Shown here one piece after another: positions 8,641 through 18,614 of a stretch of 64,000 bases of DNA (position 1 is the first letter of the stretch; the number at the start of each line of letters is the position of its first letter). Under the pieces are notes generated by a model. That model worked only from the letters and a program-made list of their open reading frames with translations. It searched no databases and was not told where the DNA came from. The position numbers were made by a program, and so were the translations under genes. The stretch is from Daejeonella sp. H1SJ63 (lineage in GTDB: Bacteria; Bacteroidota; Bacteroidia; Sphingobacteriales; Sphingobacteriaceae), in assembly GCF_029360775.1 (NCBI RefSeq), contig NZ_JARKMZ010000018.1:21946-85945 (forward strand), given 5' to 3'.

Positions 8641-9960
8641 TTAATGAATATCTACAGCGTCTGAACTATTAATGACCATCTCAAGCTTAACAGATTCAAC
8701 ATTCTGATCTGCTTTCTTAAGAATAGTAATGATATACCCGTTAAAATCGCTCGCTTCACCAACCTCAGGAATCTTTCCGAAAATTTCACTTACCAAACCT
8801 GCTACTGTATCATAATCACCATCTTCCGGAAGATCATGAGGCAGGTATTCATTTACATCGTAAATTGAGGCAGTAGCATCAATAATAAATTCAGTATCTG
8901 AAACTTTCTCTACGATAGGTTTTTCTTCGTCATATTCATCCTGAATTTCACCTACCAGCTCTTCAACAATATCCTCAAGAGTAACCATACCTGCCGTTCC
9001 TCCAAATTCATCAAGAACAATAGCAATTTGAATGCGCTTCAGCTGAAGCTCACTTAACAGATCATTAATCTTTTTGGTTTCAGGAATAAAATATGGCTTA
9101 CGGATAATATCCTTAAGAATACATTCCTTATTTTCTGCCAGCAATGGAAGAATATCCTTTGCATGAACAATACCTACAATTTTGTCTATTGTTTCATCAT
9201 AGACAGGGATTCTGGAATAACCTTCGCGAATAATGACATCCAATAATTCTTTATGTGGTGTCCCAATTTCAATTCCTGAAATTTTGGTTCGGGGAACCAT
9301 GATATTCTTAACCACTCGCTCATTAAAGTCAAATACATTTTTAATCAGTTCATGCTCATTAGTTTCAAGAGCGCCGCTTTCTTTACCCTGATCCAACAGG
9401 TATTGCAATTCTTCGGAACTATGATGCGCTTCATGCCCACCGATTGTGCTGATACCCAATAAGCGAAGGATAAAATTGGCAAATCCGTTAAGCAACCAGA
9501 TGAATGGTCTGAATATCAAATAGAAAAAATGAAGTGGCAGGGCAATACTCATTGTTGTTCCTATCGGTCTCTGAATGGCAAGTGATTTTGGTGCAAGTTC
9601 TCCAAATACAATATGCATCACTGTTATTGTGGCAAATGCAAGTACATGACCTATATTAGTGGCTACCCCTGTCGACATATCTACATTCAGCAGATGAAAG
9701 AAACGTGTAACAATGTCTGTCATTACGGCTTCACCTACCCAACCTAAGCCAAGAGATGCCAAGGTAATTCCCAGCTGAGTGGCGGCCAGATACCCATCAA
9801 GATGCTGGGTCATGTGTTTAGCAATTTTAGCTACACGACTACCTGATTTTGCCTTAATCTCAATCTGTGAGGCACGAACCTTCACCAAAGCAAATTCTGC
9901 AGCAACAAAAAAACCGTTTAAAAAAACAAGGAAAAATGTAAAAAACAGTGCGAGGCCCAT
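8641..9960 (-). CDS. CNNM/CorC-type membrane protein (hemolysin family, DUF21-CBS-CorC_HlyC)
   Basis: This 439-residue protein has an N-terminal DUF21/CNNM transmembrane domain (about 1-200, with the start MGLALFFTFFLVFLNGFFVAA). A tandem CBS pair follows (about 205-335, with VPRTKISGIE and DEFGGTAGMVTLEDIVEELVGEI). The last part is a C-terminal transporter-associated CorC_HlyC domain (about 350-435). The family is implicated in Mg2+/Co2+ efflux or homeostasis; the hemolysin label is historical. It lies 5 bp downstream of the pyrophosphatase gene on the same strand. Confidence 0.92.
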   Translation of the reverse strand: MGLALFFTFFLVFLNGFFVAAEFALVKVRASQIEIKAKSGSRVAKIAKHMTQHLDGYLAATQLGITLASLGLGWVGEAVMTDIVTRFFHLLNVDMSTGVATNIGHVLAFATITVMHIVFGELAPKSLAIQRPIGTTMSIALPLHFFYLIFRPFIWLLNGFANFILRLLGISTIGGHEAHHSSEELQYLLDQGKESGALETNEHELIKNVFDFNERVVKNIMVPRTKISGIEIGTPHKELLDVIIREGYSRIPVYDETIDKIVGIVHAKDILPLLAENKECILKDIIRKPYFIPETKKINDLLSELQLKRIQIAIVLDEFGGTAGMVTLEDIVEELVGEIQDEYDEEKPIVEKVSDTEFIIDATASIYDVNEYLPHDLPEDGDYDTVAGLVSEIFGKIPEVGEASDFNGYIITILKKADQNVESVKLEMVINSSDAVDIH

Positions 9961-9965
9961 AGTGA

Positions 9966-10508
9966 TTATAAATTTACAAAAGTAGACTTATACAATTCAA
10001 GACTTTCTTTGATAACCTTATATGCATAGTTCTTACCCAGCAAATGCTCAATACTGACGTTCTTGTGTTCAAGTGCTTTATAGTCCTGAAAAAATCTGAC
10101 GATTTCCGTCATGGTATGCGGAGGTAGTTCCTTCAGATCTTCAATATAATTCACAGACATATCATTTTTGGCAACAGCAATGATCTTATCATCCTGCTCA
10201 CCATTATCTACCATGTGCATTACACCTACAACTTTTGCCTCAACAATTGCCATCGGATACACATCAACTGAACATAAAACTAATATATCCAATGGATCTT
10301 TATCATCACAATAAGTTTGTGGTATAAACCCATAATTTGCAGGATACATTACAGAAGAGAACAACACACGGTCAAGACGAATAAGTCCTGAATCTTTATC
10401 TATCTCATACTTTGCTTTAGAACCTTTAGGGATTTCTATAATCGCATTAACGATGGAGGGGATATTATCTCCGGGAGAAACACTATGCCAGGGGTGATCT
10501 TTATTCAT
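9966..10508 (-). CDS. ppa: Inorganic pyrophosphatase (family I)
   Basis: The protein is 180 residues, close to the bacterial family I length of about 175. It hydrolyses pyrophosphate in the cytoplasm, pulling biosynthetic reactions forward. The active site is recognisable as [13 protein letters not shown] (about 27-39), [11 protein letters not shown] (about 56-66) and the metal-binding [11 protein letters not shown] (about 69-79). The gene is packed between a DedA gene (4 bp upstream) and a CNNM gene (5 bp downstream), which suggests one transcript. Confidence 0.96.
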   Translation of the reverse strand: MNKDHPWHSVSPGDNIPSIVNAIIEIPKGSKAKYEIDKDSGLIRLDRVLFSSVMYPANYGFIPQTYCDDKDPLDILVLCSVDVYPMAIVEAKVVGVMHMVDNGEQDDKIIAVAKNDMSVNYIEDLKELPPHTMTEIVRFFQDYKALEHKNVSIEHLLGKNYAYKVIKESLELYKSTFVNL

Positions 10509-10512
10509 TTTA

Positions 10513-11172
10513 TTAAGGATTTAACTCTTCTTCTTCACCTGAATCTTTTCCTATCTTTCGCTTTAAATAGGTTACAATAAGCGGGATTGCAGTAATCAAT
10601 ATAAAACCTACGATAATGTAAAGCAGATAATCATTGATCTCCTTTTCAAAACTTCTGCCAAGAAAGAACCCAAGCAAAGTTAAGGATGTAACCCACAGAA
10701 AAGCACCTGTTACATTATAAAATGCAAATTTATTAAAATCAAGCCTAACGATTCCTGCAATAATTGGCGCAAAAGTTCTGACAATAGGTATAAATCTACC
10801 CATGATTAATGCAAAAGCTCCCTGCTTTTTATAATAGATTTCGGCTGACCTTAGATATTTTTTTTTGAAAAACAAGGTATCCTTCCTCTGATAAAGTACC
10901 GGACCAGTCTTCTTTCCAAACCAATATCCGACAAAATTACCACATATTGCAGCAGTCATCAAACCGGCTAACAGCACATAGATAGAAACATCCAGCTTAT
11001 CTGTAGCTACGAACATCCCCGCCAGAAACAGCAAATAATCTCCGGGAAGAAAAAAGCCGAAAAACAACCCCGTCTCAGCAAAAACAACAAAAAGGAGAAG
11101 GTAAAATCCTCCTTCCCGCAGTAGTTTTACCGGATCAATAAGATGTTGAAGGTAATCCCAGATCTCGTGCAT
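10513..11172 (-). CDS. DedA-family membrane protein
   Basis: This 219-residue polytopic protein carries the DedA/SNARE-associated (VTT) signature: [20 protein letters not shown] near 33-52, then the conserved [16 protein letters not shown] near 124-139 with the arginines needed for activity in characterised members. About five hydrophobic segments and a charged C-terminus ([13 protein letters not shown]) are visible. DedA proteins take part in lipid-carrier (undecaprenyl phosphate or phosphatidylethanolamine) translocation. It follows nuoN by 44 bp on the same strand and may be a read-through passenger of the nuo transcript. Confidence 0.92.
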   Translation of the reverse strand: MHEIWDYLQHLIDPVKLLREGGFYLLLFVVFAETGLFFGFFLPGDYLLFLAGMFVATDKLDVSIYVLLAGLMTAAICGNFVGYWFGKKTGPVLYQRKDTLFFKKKYLRSAEIYYKKQGAFALIMGRFIPIVRTFAPIIAGIVRLDFNKFAFYNVTGAFLWVTSLTLLGFFLGRSFEKEINDYLLYIIVGFILITAIPLIVTYLKRKIGKDSGEEEELNP

Positions 11173-11216
11173 AATTTATATATGCGTAAAGCTACAATAT
11201 TTTAAGCTGAAATAAC

Positions 11217-12596
11217 TTAGAAAAGGTTGGATATCAGAGCAGGATATACTCCTGCAAGAATTGTAAGCACTGCCGACAAACCAAGTACAAAGTTGAAATA
11301 AGAGGATGATTGAACCTCGTTACGCTCAGCAGATTTAAAATACATCGCTACAATTACTCTCAGATAATAGAAAATACCAATTACGGCATTAACAACTGCT
11401 AGAACAACCAAAACGATATGATATTCAGTAAGTGCTGTAGAGAACATCATGAATTTTCCGATAAATCCGGCAGTTAAAGGAATACCAGCCAGTGAAAGCA
11501 TCGAAACGGTAAGAGTAAATGCAATAAATGGATTTTTCCGTGCCAAACCATTAAAACTGTCAAATGTATCAGATCCGGTCTGACGTTTAACAAGGATAAG
11601 CACTGCAAAAGCAATAATTGAAGCTATGGAATATGCACTGGCATAAACAAAGACGGCATTGCCTGAAAGAGGGCCTAAAGCCACCAATGCAAAAAGCATA
11701 TAGCCTGCATGTGAGATACTGCTGAATGCAAGCATTCTCTTAAAGCTTTGCTGATATAACGCAGTTACGTTTCCGATGAAAAGCGTAAGAACTGAAATCA
11801 CTAAAAGCACTGGCATCCAGTAATCATGCAATGGCGCAAAACACATCATGAACAGTCTGAGAAATGCAGCAAAACCTGCAGTTTTGACAACAGTGCTCAT
11901 AAAAGCAGTAATAAGTGTTGGCGAGCCTTCATACACATCGGGAGTCCAGAAATGAAAAGGAGCTGCACCAATCTTGAAGCTGAGTCCGATAATCATCAGT
12001 ACCAGTCCGCTATAAAACAAAGGAGAAATACCCGATGGATTGGCTACTACGTATTCTTTAATTGCTGCAAGGTCAAAGCTGGCTGTTGCACCATACAGGA
12101 AGGCAATGCCCAGCAATAAAAAACCTGTTGAGAAAGCACCCATCAGAAAATATTTAAGGGCGGCTTCATTCGACTTAAAATCATTTTTACGGATGCCCGC
12201 AAGAATATATAAACTCACAGACATAATCTCTATACCGATGAACAGCATTGAAAGATTATGGAACGAAACCATAACCAGTATACCAATCAGGGCAAACAAT
12301 ATAATTGTATAATATTCAGCTACATGCTCTGAAATATGTTCAAAGTAATCTTTAGAGATAAGAAGGATCAACATTGTTGAAATAATGCAAATCGAAGTAA
12401 ATGCGACAGCAAAATTATCAAACAACATCATTCCACTAAAAATTGGGGCAGATCCTGAATTCCATTCAATGACACTGAATGCCAGTGCAGCTGCCAGTCC
12501 GAGCAAAGTAACCGGTAACAAAGCATTTTTTGCCTTATACAAGCCTAAGTAAAGAACCAGAATGGCTAAAACAGATAGGGTTATTAATGCGTTCAT
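11217..12596 (-). CDS. nuoN: NADH-quinone oxidoreductase subunit N
   Basis: At 459 residues with about 13-14 hydrophobic segments, this is a Mrp-type antiporter-like subunit of complex I. Landmarks are the TM5 glutamate region in IEIMSVSLYILAGI (about 122-135), PFHFWTPDVYEGSPT (about 213-227) and the lysine in SFKRMLAFSSISHAGYMLF (about 283-301). It forms part of the membrane arm that couples quinone reduction to proton transfer. It is the last gene of the nuo operon and starts 4 bp after nuoM ends. Confidence 0.97.
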   Translation of the reverse strand: MNALITLSVLAILVLYLGLYKAKNALLPVTLLGLAAALAFSVIEWNSGSAPIFSGMMLFDNFAVAFTSICIISTMLILLISKDYFEHISEHVAEYYTIILFALIGILVMVSFHNLSMLFIGIEIMSVSLYILAGIRKNDFKSNEAALKYFLMGAFSTGFLLLGIAFLYGATASFDLAAIKEYVVANPSGISPLFYSGLVLMIIGLSFKIGAAPFHFWTPDVYEGSPTLITAFMSTVVKTAGFAAFLRLFMMCFAPLHDYWMPVLLVISVLTLFIGNVTALYQQSFKRMLAFSSISHAGYMLFALVALGPLSGNAVFVYASAYSIASIIAFAVLILVKRQTGSDTFDSFNGLARKNPFIAFTLTVSMLSLAGIPLTAGFIGKFMMFSTALTEYHIVLVVLAVVNAVIGIFYYLRVIVAMYFKSAERNEVQSSSYFNFVLGLSAVLTILAGVYPALISNLF

Positions 12597-12600
12597 GCTT

Positions 12601-14064
12601 TTATTTAACTAAAATCTTTTGGTTGACCTGATCTAACAGGTTAATAACAGCTGATTCTGAAATATTCAGAACCGGCTGGGGGTAAACCCCGATGAATAGG
12701 ATAAGAATTGAAATGATGATCAGCACTGACTTTTCAGTCGTGTCGAGATCGCTGAAGGCAGAAGTTCTGATGTTTACCCCGCCAAGCATTACTTTTTGAT
12801 ACATTCTGAGCATATATACCGCACCAAGTATAATGGTTAAACCGGCTATGGCAGAGTATCCGATATTATAATTAAATATCCCCATCAGCAGGAGAAACTC
12901 GCCAACAAAACCATTGGTTAATGGCAATGCTACTGTTCCCAGAAGTACAATCAGAAATGTAATCGCTAGTACAGGTGCGGGTTTGGCAATACCACCCATA
13001 TCACTGAGTTCTCTGGTGTTCATTCTGCGTATAATAATATCAGCGATGAAAAACATACCAACTACGTTGATCCCGTGATTGAGCATCTGTATCATTGCTC
13101 CCTGAACACCCTGAACATTCCAGGCAAAAATACCCGCTGAAATGAGTCCAACGTGCGCTATTGAGGAATAAGCTATTAAACGCTTAATATCATTCTGGGT
13201 AAAGGCAATTATTGAAGCATAAACAACACCGATAATGGAAAGAATTAATGCTGTTTCGCCCCAGGCATTGAAACCAAGCGGTGCAACCGGAATTAACCAG
13301 CGGATTACTCCGTAAATACCCATTTTAAGCATGATACCTGAAAGCAGCATCGTACCGGCGGTAGGTGCTTCAGTATACGTATCAGGCTGCCAGGTATGGA
13401 AAGGAAAGACAGGCATCTTTATTGCAAAGGCAATAAAGAAAGCCCAGAATATCCATGACTGCGTAGCAGCATCAAGCTCCAGTTTGTAGAATTCAGCTAT
13501 ATCGTAGCTGTTACCCGGAGTCTGTAAATGCAGATAGATAATTGCAAGCAGCATCAAAAGACTACCTGCTATAGTATAGACAAAGAACTTAAGGTTTACA
13601 CGTATACGATTTTCTCCACCCCATAATGCGCAAATAAAGTAAACCGGGATCAGGGCAATTTCCCATCCAACATAGAAAAGAAATGCATCCAGAGCGGTAA
13701 ATACAAGCAATAAGCCACTTTGCATGAATAATATCAATGCATAAAATGCACTCTGATCTTTGATATCCTGTTTATAGCTCGATAAAATTATCAGCGGAAT
13801 AAGAATATTAGTTAACAGCAGCAGCACCATACTGATACCATCAACTCCGGCTTTAAAGTGTATGCCGAACTGAGGTATCCATGCCATATTTACAAGAAAC
13901 TGAGTACTTGCATCGGGAATAAAATTCAGATAAAGATAAACCGTGATAAGCAGTGATACTAAAGAGAAGGCACCAGCAAGACCTCTTGCTGCGGATTTAC
14001 CCGCCACAAGTATGATTAGTGCAGCAATCAGCGGAATAAAAAGCTGTAATAGTAAAATTTCCAT
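12601..14064 (-). CDS. nuoM: NADH-quinone oxidoreductase subunit M
   Basis: This is a 487-residue polytopic antiporter-like subunit of complex I. Signature pieces are VGWEIALIPVYFICALWG (with the TM5 glutamate, near 131-148), PVFPFHTWQPDTYTEAPT near 219-236 and NDIKRLIAYSSIAHVGL near 288-304. It starts 23 bp downstream of nuoL and is followed by nuoN after 4 bp, the usual L-M-N order. Confidence 0.97.
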   Translation of the reverse strand: MEILLLQLFIPLIAALIILVAGKSAARGLAGAFSLVSLLITVYLYLNFIPDASTQFLVNMAWIPQFGIHFKAGVDGISMVLLLLTNILIPLIILSSYKQDIKDQSAFYALILFMQSGLLLVFTALDAFLFYVGWEIALIPVYFICALWGGENRIRVNLKFFVYTIAGSLLMLLAIIYLHLQTPGNSYDIAEFYKLELDAATQSWIFWAFFIAFAIKMPVFPFHTWQPDTYTEAPTAGTMLLSGIMLKMGIYGVIRWLIPVAPLGFNAWGETALILSIIGVVYASIIAFTQNDIKRLIAYSSIAHVGLISAGIFAWNVQGVQGAMIQMLNHGINVVGMFFIADIIIRRMNTRELSDMGGIAKPAPVLAITFLIVLLGTVALPLTNGFVGEFLLLMGIFNYNIGYSAIAGLTIILGAVYMLRMYQKVMLGGVNIRTSAFSDLDTTEKSVLIIISILILFIGVYPQPVLNISESAVINLLDQVNQKILVK

Positions 14065-14087
14065 TTAATTCGTTCTACTCCTTAATA

Positions 14088-15995
14088 TTAAAGTTTGTAC
14101 ATACTATAAACCAGTAATGCTATAATTCCGGCAACCATCATCAAAATATAGAAGCCTACCATACCCGATTGAAGCAGTCTGAAACCCTTACTAGCCTCAA
14201 CCGCACCCTTACCAAAGCCGTTTACTATTCCATCGATACCCAGCTTATCCACTGTTCTGTAGAAGAAGGCAGATAATGAATCCAAAGGGCGGCTGATTAA
14301 TGAATCATAAATCTCATCGATATAAAATTTATGGTATGATAAACGGGAAAGCGTACCACGTTCTGTTCTGTCATCAGCAGGAACATGCCCCTGCTTTACG
14401 TAACGGCTGTAAGCATAAAGCATAGAAATAAGTGCGGCAGTAACTGAAACAGCCATCAGGATATATTCAGTTGTATGATCTAAAGTAAGGTGACCGGCTT
14501 TGGCATTCGAAGCTTCAAATACCGGAGCCAGAAATGAAGCCAGCCAGTGACCACCACCTAAAACGGCAGGAATACCAATTAAACCTCCTGCTGCAGATAA
14601 AACTGCCAGAACAATCAGAGGGATAGTCATTGAGGAAGGTGATTCATGTAAATGGTGTTCCTGATCTGAGGTACCACGGAAACTGCCGTTAAAAGTCAGA
14701 TACATCATTCTGAACATATAGAACGAGGTGAACATGGCACCAACAACCGCTATTACCCAGAATACTTTGTTATGCTCGTAAACATGCGCAAGAATCTCAT
14801 CTTTTGAAAAGAAGCCTGAGAAAGGCGGCAAACCTGCAATAGCGATCGTGCCGATCATCATAGTCAGGAAAGTGACCGGAAGTTTCTTTTTTAGTCCGCC
14901 CATATTTCTCATATCCTGCTCATTGCTCATTGCATGAATAACAGAACCTGCTCCAAGGAACAATAATGCTTTAAAAAATGCATGAGTAATTACATGGAAG
15001 AAAGCTCCTGTATAAGCGCCTACACCCAAACCTAAAAACATATACCCCAGCTGAGACACTGTTGAATAAGCCAGAACCTTTTTAATATCAGTTTGAGAAA
15101 GCGCAATTGAAGCTGCAAGGAATAAAGTAGCCAAACCAATAACTGAGATTAACCCCAATGTTGAAGGTGCAAGAGTAAACAGAATGTTTGAACGGGCGAT
15201 CATATAAATACCCGCAGTTACCATGGTTGCAGCGTGAATAAGAGCTGAAACAGGAGTTGGTCCTGCCATTGCATCAGGCAACCAGGTGAATAATGGAATT
15301 TGTGCAGATTTACCTACTGCTCCAACAAAGAGCAGGGTGGTAATCAGAATCAACATTGAATCGCCGGAAGCCATGGCAGCTGCCTGCGGAAATACATTAG
15401 CGAATTCTACACTGTTAAACGTTGTAAAAATCAGGAATACTGCAATAAGGAATCCAAGATCTCCGATACGGTTCATCACAAATGCCTTTTTTGCAGCACT
15501 TGCATAAGATGAATTGGTAAACCAAAATCCAATAAGAAGATAAGAGCATAGTCCTACGCCTTCCCAGCCTATGAACATAACAACGTAGTTAGATCCAAGT
15601 ACCAGAAGAAGCATAAAGAATATAAACAGATTCAGGTATGAGAAAAACTTCCCGAAACCTGCGTCATGATGCATATACCCGGTTGAATAAACATGGATCA
15701 AAAAGCCTATACCTGTTACAATAAGCAACATTAATGCGCTCAGAGGGTCTACCAGAAATGAAAACGGTACTTTTACATTACCCGCACTGATCCAGTCAAA
15801 TACCGGGATCAGAAAAGATTTTGCCTCTGAAGAGTTCAGTTCAAAGAATATCCCCAGACTCACAGCAAATGAAGCAAGTACTGCAAGACATCCCGTAAAA
15901 CCAATAATGGTTTTCGAAAGCGTATTACGCCCTAAACCGTTAATAAGGAATCCTAAAAGTGGAAATAATGGAACTAACCAGACTAAATTTATCAT
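14088..15995 (-). CDS. nuoL: NADH-quinone oxidoreductase subunit L
   Basis: At 635 residues this is the largest antiporter-like subunit, at the distal end of the complex I membrane arm. It shows the family motifs FIGWEGVGLCSYLLIGFW (about 141-158), PLFTWLPDAMAGPTPVSALIHAATMV (about 235-260, shown in part) and QTDIKKVLAYSTVSQLGYM (about 302-320). The C-terminus (about 545-635) corresponds to the long lateral helix and last transmembrane helix. It follows nuoK by 67 bp. Confidence 0.97.
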   Translation of the reverse strand: MINLVWLVPLFPLLGFLINGLGRNTLSKTIIGFTGCLAVLASFAVSLGIFFELNSSEAKSFLIPVFDWISAGNVKVPFSFLVDPLSALMLLIVTGIGFLIHVYSTGYMHHDAGFGKFFSYLNLFIFFMLLLVLGSNYVVMFIGWEGVGLCSYLLIGFWFTNSSYASAAKKAFVMNRIGDLGFLIAVFLIFTTFNSVEFANVFPQAAAMASGDSMLILITTLLFVGAVGKSAQIPLFTWLPDAMAGPTPVSALIHAATMVTAGIYMIARSNILFTLAPSTLGLISVIGLATLFLAASIALSQTDIKKVLAYSTVSQLGYMFLGLGVGAYTGAFFHVITHAFFKALLFLGAGSVIHAMSNEQDMRNMGGLKKKLPVTFLTMMIGTIAIAGLPPFSGFFSKDEILAHVYEHNKVFWVIAVVGAMFTSFYMFRMMYLTFNGSFRGTSDQEHHLHESPSSMTIPLIVLAVLSAAGGLIGIPAVLGGGHWLASFLAPVFEASNAKAGHLTLDHTTEYILMAVSVTAALISMLYAYSRYVKQGHVPADDRTERGTLSRLSYHKFYIDEIYDSLISRPLDSLSAFFYRTVDKLGIDGIVNGFGKGAVEASKGFRLLQSGMVGFYILMMVAGIIALLVYSMYKL

Positions 15996-16062
15996 TCTTA
16001 TATTCTATTTGTCCTGATCAGATTTAGATTCAAAAAATCTTCGCCTGACTCAGAATTCGCTA

Positions 16063-16392
16063 TTACCACTTAAGTTTATTCAAAATATTTACATCAGTAG
16101 AATTAGTATTTCTGTAGATCATCACAATGATCGCCAAACCTACCGCCACCTCTGCTGCGGCCAATGCCATAATAAAAAATACAAATACCTGTCCTGAAGG
16201 ATCATTATGATGAACTGAAAATGCTGTAAGCAATAAATTAACTGCATTAAGCATCAGCTCAACTGACATGAAAATTACGATCGCATTACGACGGATCAAA
16301 ACACCAATAACCCCTATGGTAAAGATGATTGAACTAAGCAGGATATAATGATTTAAAGGAACGCCCTGAAGTGTCTGAGTTAAATTTTCCAT
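16063..16392 (-). CDS. nuoK: NADH-quinone oxidoreductase subunit K
   Basis: The protein has 109 residues and three transmembrane helices. The two conserved membrane glutamates are visible in FMSVELMLNAVNLL (about 40-53) and AAAEVAVGLAI (about 77-87), which are part of the proton path near the quinone module. It starts 2 bp after nuoJ ends. Confidence 0.96.
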   Translation of the reverse strand: MENLTQTLQGVPLNHYILLSSIIFTIGVIGVLIRRNAIVIFMSVELMLNAVNLLLTAFSVHHNDPSGQVFVFFIMALAAAEVAVGLAIIVMIYRNTNSTDVNILNKLKW

Positions 16393-16394
16393 TA

Positions 16395-16898
16395 TTATAC
16401 CTGTTTAATATCCTTTTTAGCTAATAAAACCGCTCCAACCATTGCTGAAAGCAGGAGTATAGATGAAATTTCAAATGGCAATAAGAATTTGCTGAACAAA
16501 ACTTTACCAAGATTTTTAACCAATCCGAGATCCTGAGTCTGAAGCACCAATGGATCAGAAGCATTTAATGCCTTAACAGATCCAACCAGTGTAATCACCA
16601 GACACATCCCGGCTATTAATCCAACCATTTTCATGATGTTGGATCTGTATTCAGTAGAAGATTCATTGAGATTAAGCAACATGAGCACAAACAGGAAAAG
16701 AACCATGATCGCACCCATATAAACTATGAAGTTAACTATTGCCAGAAACTGTGCATTCAATAAAATATAATGAATGGTAAAGGTGAAGAATGTGACAATA
16801 AGATAAAGCACGCTATGTACCGGATTCTTCGAAAAAATCACCATAAGGGCGAAGAATATGGATAATAAAGCAACTAAATAAAAAAGAGATATACTCAT
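16395..16898 (-). CDS. nuoJ: NADH-quinone oxidoreductase subunit J
   Basis: This 167-residue membrane subunit has five hydrophobic segments. The conserved segment around LAIVNFIVYMGAIMVLFLFV (about 52-71) corresponds to TM3, with its pi-bulge, in characterised complex I. It is separated from nuoI by a 110-bp spacer, the longest gene-free spacer in the operon apart from the F/G insertion. That spacer holds a possible internal promoter. Confidence 0.95.
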   Translation of the reverse strand: MSISLFYLVALLSIFFALMVIFSKNPVHSVLYLIVTFFTFTIHYILLNAQFLAIVNFIVYMGAIMVLFLFVLMLLNLNESSTEYRSNIMKMVGLIAGMCLVITLVGSVKALNASDPLVLQTQDLGLVKNLGKVLFSKFLLPFEISSILLLSAMVGAVLLAKKDIKQV

Positions 16899-16933
16899 TT
16901 ATACTATATTTTAATCTTCACTCCGAATCGGGG

Positions 16934-16941
16934 CAAAGGTA
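16934..16941 (-). promoter_or_regulatory. nuoJ: Possible internal -7 element upstream of nuoJ
   Basis: Minus-strand TACCTTTG fits the Bacteroidota -7 consensus TAnnTTTG and lies about 36 bp before the nuoJ start codon in an otherwise empty 110-bp spacer. No clear TTTG box is present at the -33 position, so support is partial. It could give the membrane-arm genes J to N an extra start. Confidence 0.35.
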
Positions 16942-17008
16942 TAATTTCTGCCGAAATTTTAACAGGATCCGGCTTTCCCAAATATTATTTTATCAGGTCA
17001 GAAAATGC

Positions 17009-17509
17009 TTATGATAACTTCATTGGTTCTTCAACCAATTTATCCTTACCGTAAATAAAGTCTTTTCTTAAGTAATCAGCAGGAACAATAGGTCCATCCA
17101 GATAAATAGCCTCCTTAGGACATGCCTCCTCACAAAGTCCGCAGAAAATACACCTCAGCATGTTGATCTCATATACTGCTGCATATTTCTCTTCGCGGTA
17201 CAGCTGTTCTTCACCTTTTTGCCTTTCAGCGGCTATCATGGTAATAGCTTCAGCCGGACATGAAAGTGCACATAATCCGCAGGCAGTACAACGCTCGCGA
17301 CCCTGCTCATCCCTTTTCAGCGAATGCATGCCTCTCCAATTCTCGGAAAACTCACGCTGAACTTCAGGATAAAAAACAGTTTCTTTTTTCTTGAACATAT
17401 GCCTGAAAGTAATTCCCATACCCTGAAAAATTGCAGGGAGATATAAACGCTCCCAGAAATTCATCGGTTTCTGTTCTAAAACTTTTTTCCTGTTACTTAA
17501 TGGTTCCAT
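17009..17509 (-). CDS. nuoI: NADH-quinone oxidoreductase subunit I (2x 4Fe-4S)
   Basis: The protein has 166 residues with two ferredoxin-type motifs that ligate clusters N6a and N6b: CTACGLCALSCPAEA (about 73-87) and CIFCGLCEEACPKEA (about 120-134). It joins the hydrophilic electron chain to the quinone module. It is preceded by a 67-bp spacer containing a palindromic repeat remnant after nuoH. Residues 1-30 include an amphipathic stretch expected to lie on the membrane. Confidence 0.96.
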   Translation of the reverse strand: MEPLSNRKKVLEQKPMNFWERLYLPAIFQGMGITFRHMFKKKETVFYPEVQREFSENWRGMHSLKRDEQGRERCTACGLCALSCPAEAITMIAAERQKGEEQLYREEKYAAVYEINMLRCIFCGLCEEACPKEAIYLDGPIVPADYLRKDFIYGKDKLVEEPMKLS

Positions 17510-17511
17510 AG

Positions 17512-17546
17512 ACCCTAAATCCTCCTAAAAGGGGTTTTTATTTATA
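17512..17546. repeat. Degenerate palindromic repeat in the nuoH/nuoI spacer
   Basis: The spacer reads GACCCTAAATCCTCC and then AAAAGGGGTTTTTA, an imperfect inverted pair of the CCCTAAA-CCCC/GGGG class that is scattered through many Bacteroidota genomes. It lies between two co-transcribed complex I genes, so it is unlikely to be a full terminator. A REP-like remnant is the simplest reading. Confidence 0.45.
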
Positions 17547-17576
17547 ATTTTTTTCTTTCCTCTTCAGGACAAGCTT

Positions 17577-18614
17577 TTATAGTTTATCAATAATCGTGAT
17601 CACAATACCGGTAATTACAATATTAGCAATTGCCAGAGGGATCAGTACTTTCCATCCAAGATTCATCAACTGATCATATCTGAAACGCGGAACAGTCCAC
17701 CTCACCCACATAAAGAAGAATATAAATGCAAATATTTTCAGAATCAGTACAGCCATTCCAACAAGCGGGCCGAACAATGGACCAGCCATACTGTTTACCC
17801 AATCCATTCCGGGATAATTATAACCGCCGAAATAAAGAGTAGACATTACCGCTGATGAAACAAACATATTGATGTATTCTGAAAACATGAATGCTCCCAT
17901 TTTGAATCCGGAATATTCGGTATGATACCCTCCAACCAGCTCAGTTTCACATTCCGGAAGGTCAAACGGAGTACGGTTAGTTTCTGCAAATGAACAAACC
18001 AGGAAAATCAGAAATCCAAGCGGCTGATAGAAAATATTCCAGTTGATGCCATGCTGCTGCTCAGCAATTTCCTTCATACTTAAGGTATTTGTGGTCATCA
18101 GCAATGCAATTATAGATAAGCCCATCGGAATCTCATAACTGATACTCTGAGATGCTGCACGTATTGCACCCATCAAAGAGAATTTATTATTAGATGCCCA
18201 TCCACCAATCATAATACCGTAAACACCAAGGGATACAACACCAAAAATATAAAGAATCCCCACATTGATATCCGTTACCTGCAAACTAACCAGAGTACCG
18301 GCAATCTGAACACTTTCTCCCCATGGAATAACCGCACTACCAATTAATGCCGTTAACAAAGCAAGAGAAGGTCCGAGAATAAACAGAGTAGTACTTGACT
18401 CTGCCGGAATAATTTCTTCCTTAAAAAACATCTTTAAACCATCGGCAAGCGGCTGAAACATCCCCCCCGGTCCAGCTCTGTTAGGTCCAACCCTGTCCTG
18501 AAGGAACCCTGCAATTTTCCTCTCAGCAAGTGTTGAATAGGCTGCAATAGTCAGGGTGATCAAAAATATGACCGTAATTAAAATAAATTTTTCTATTATA
18601 AATGCTAGTTCCAT
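17577..18614 (-). CDS. nuoH: NADH-quinone oxidoreductase subunit H
   Basis: This 345-residue membrane subunit helps form the quinone-binding cavity. Conserved segments are AERKIAGFLQDRVGPNRAGP (about 30-49), FAETNRTPFDLPECETELVGG (about 208-228) and the C-terminal WVRWTVPRFRYDQLMNLGWK (about 301-320). Its start overlaps the nuoG stop by one base, showing tight translational linkage. Confidence 0.97.
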   Translation of the reverse strand: MELAFIIEKFILITVIFLITLTIAAYSTLAERKIAGFLQDRVGPNRAGPGGMFQPLADGLKMFFKEEIIPAESSTTLFILGPSLALLTALIGSAVIPWGESVQIAGTLVSLQVTDINVGILYIFGVVSLGVYGIMIGGWASNNKFSLMGAIRAASQSISYEIPMGLSIIALLMTTNTLSMKEIAEQQHGINWNIFYQPLGFLIFLVCSFAETNRTPFDLPECETELVGGYHTEYSGFKMGAFMFSEYINMFVSSAVMSTLYFGGYNYPGMDWVNSMAGPLFGPLVGMAVLILKIFAFIFFFMWVRWTVPRFRYDQLMNLGWKVLIPLAIANIVITGIVITIIDKL

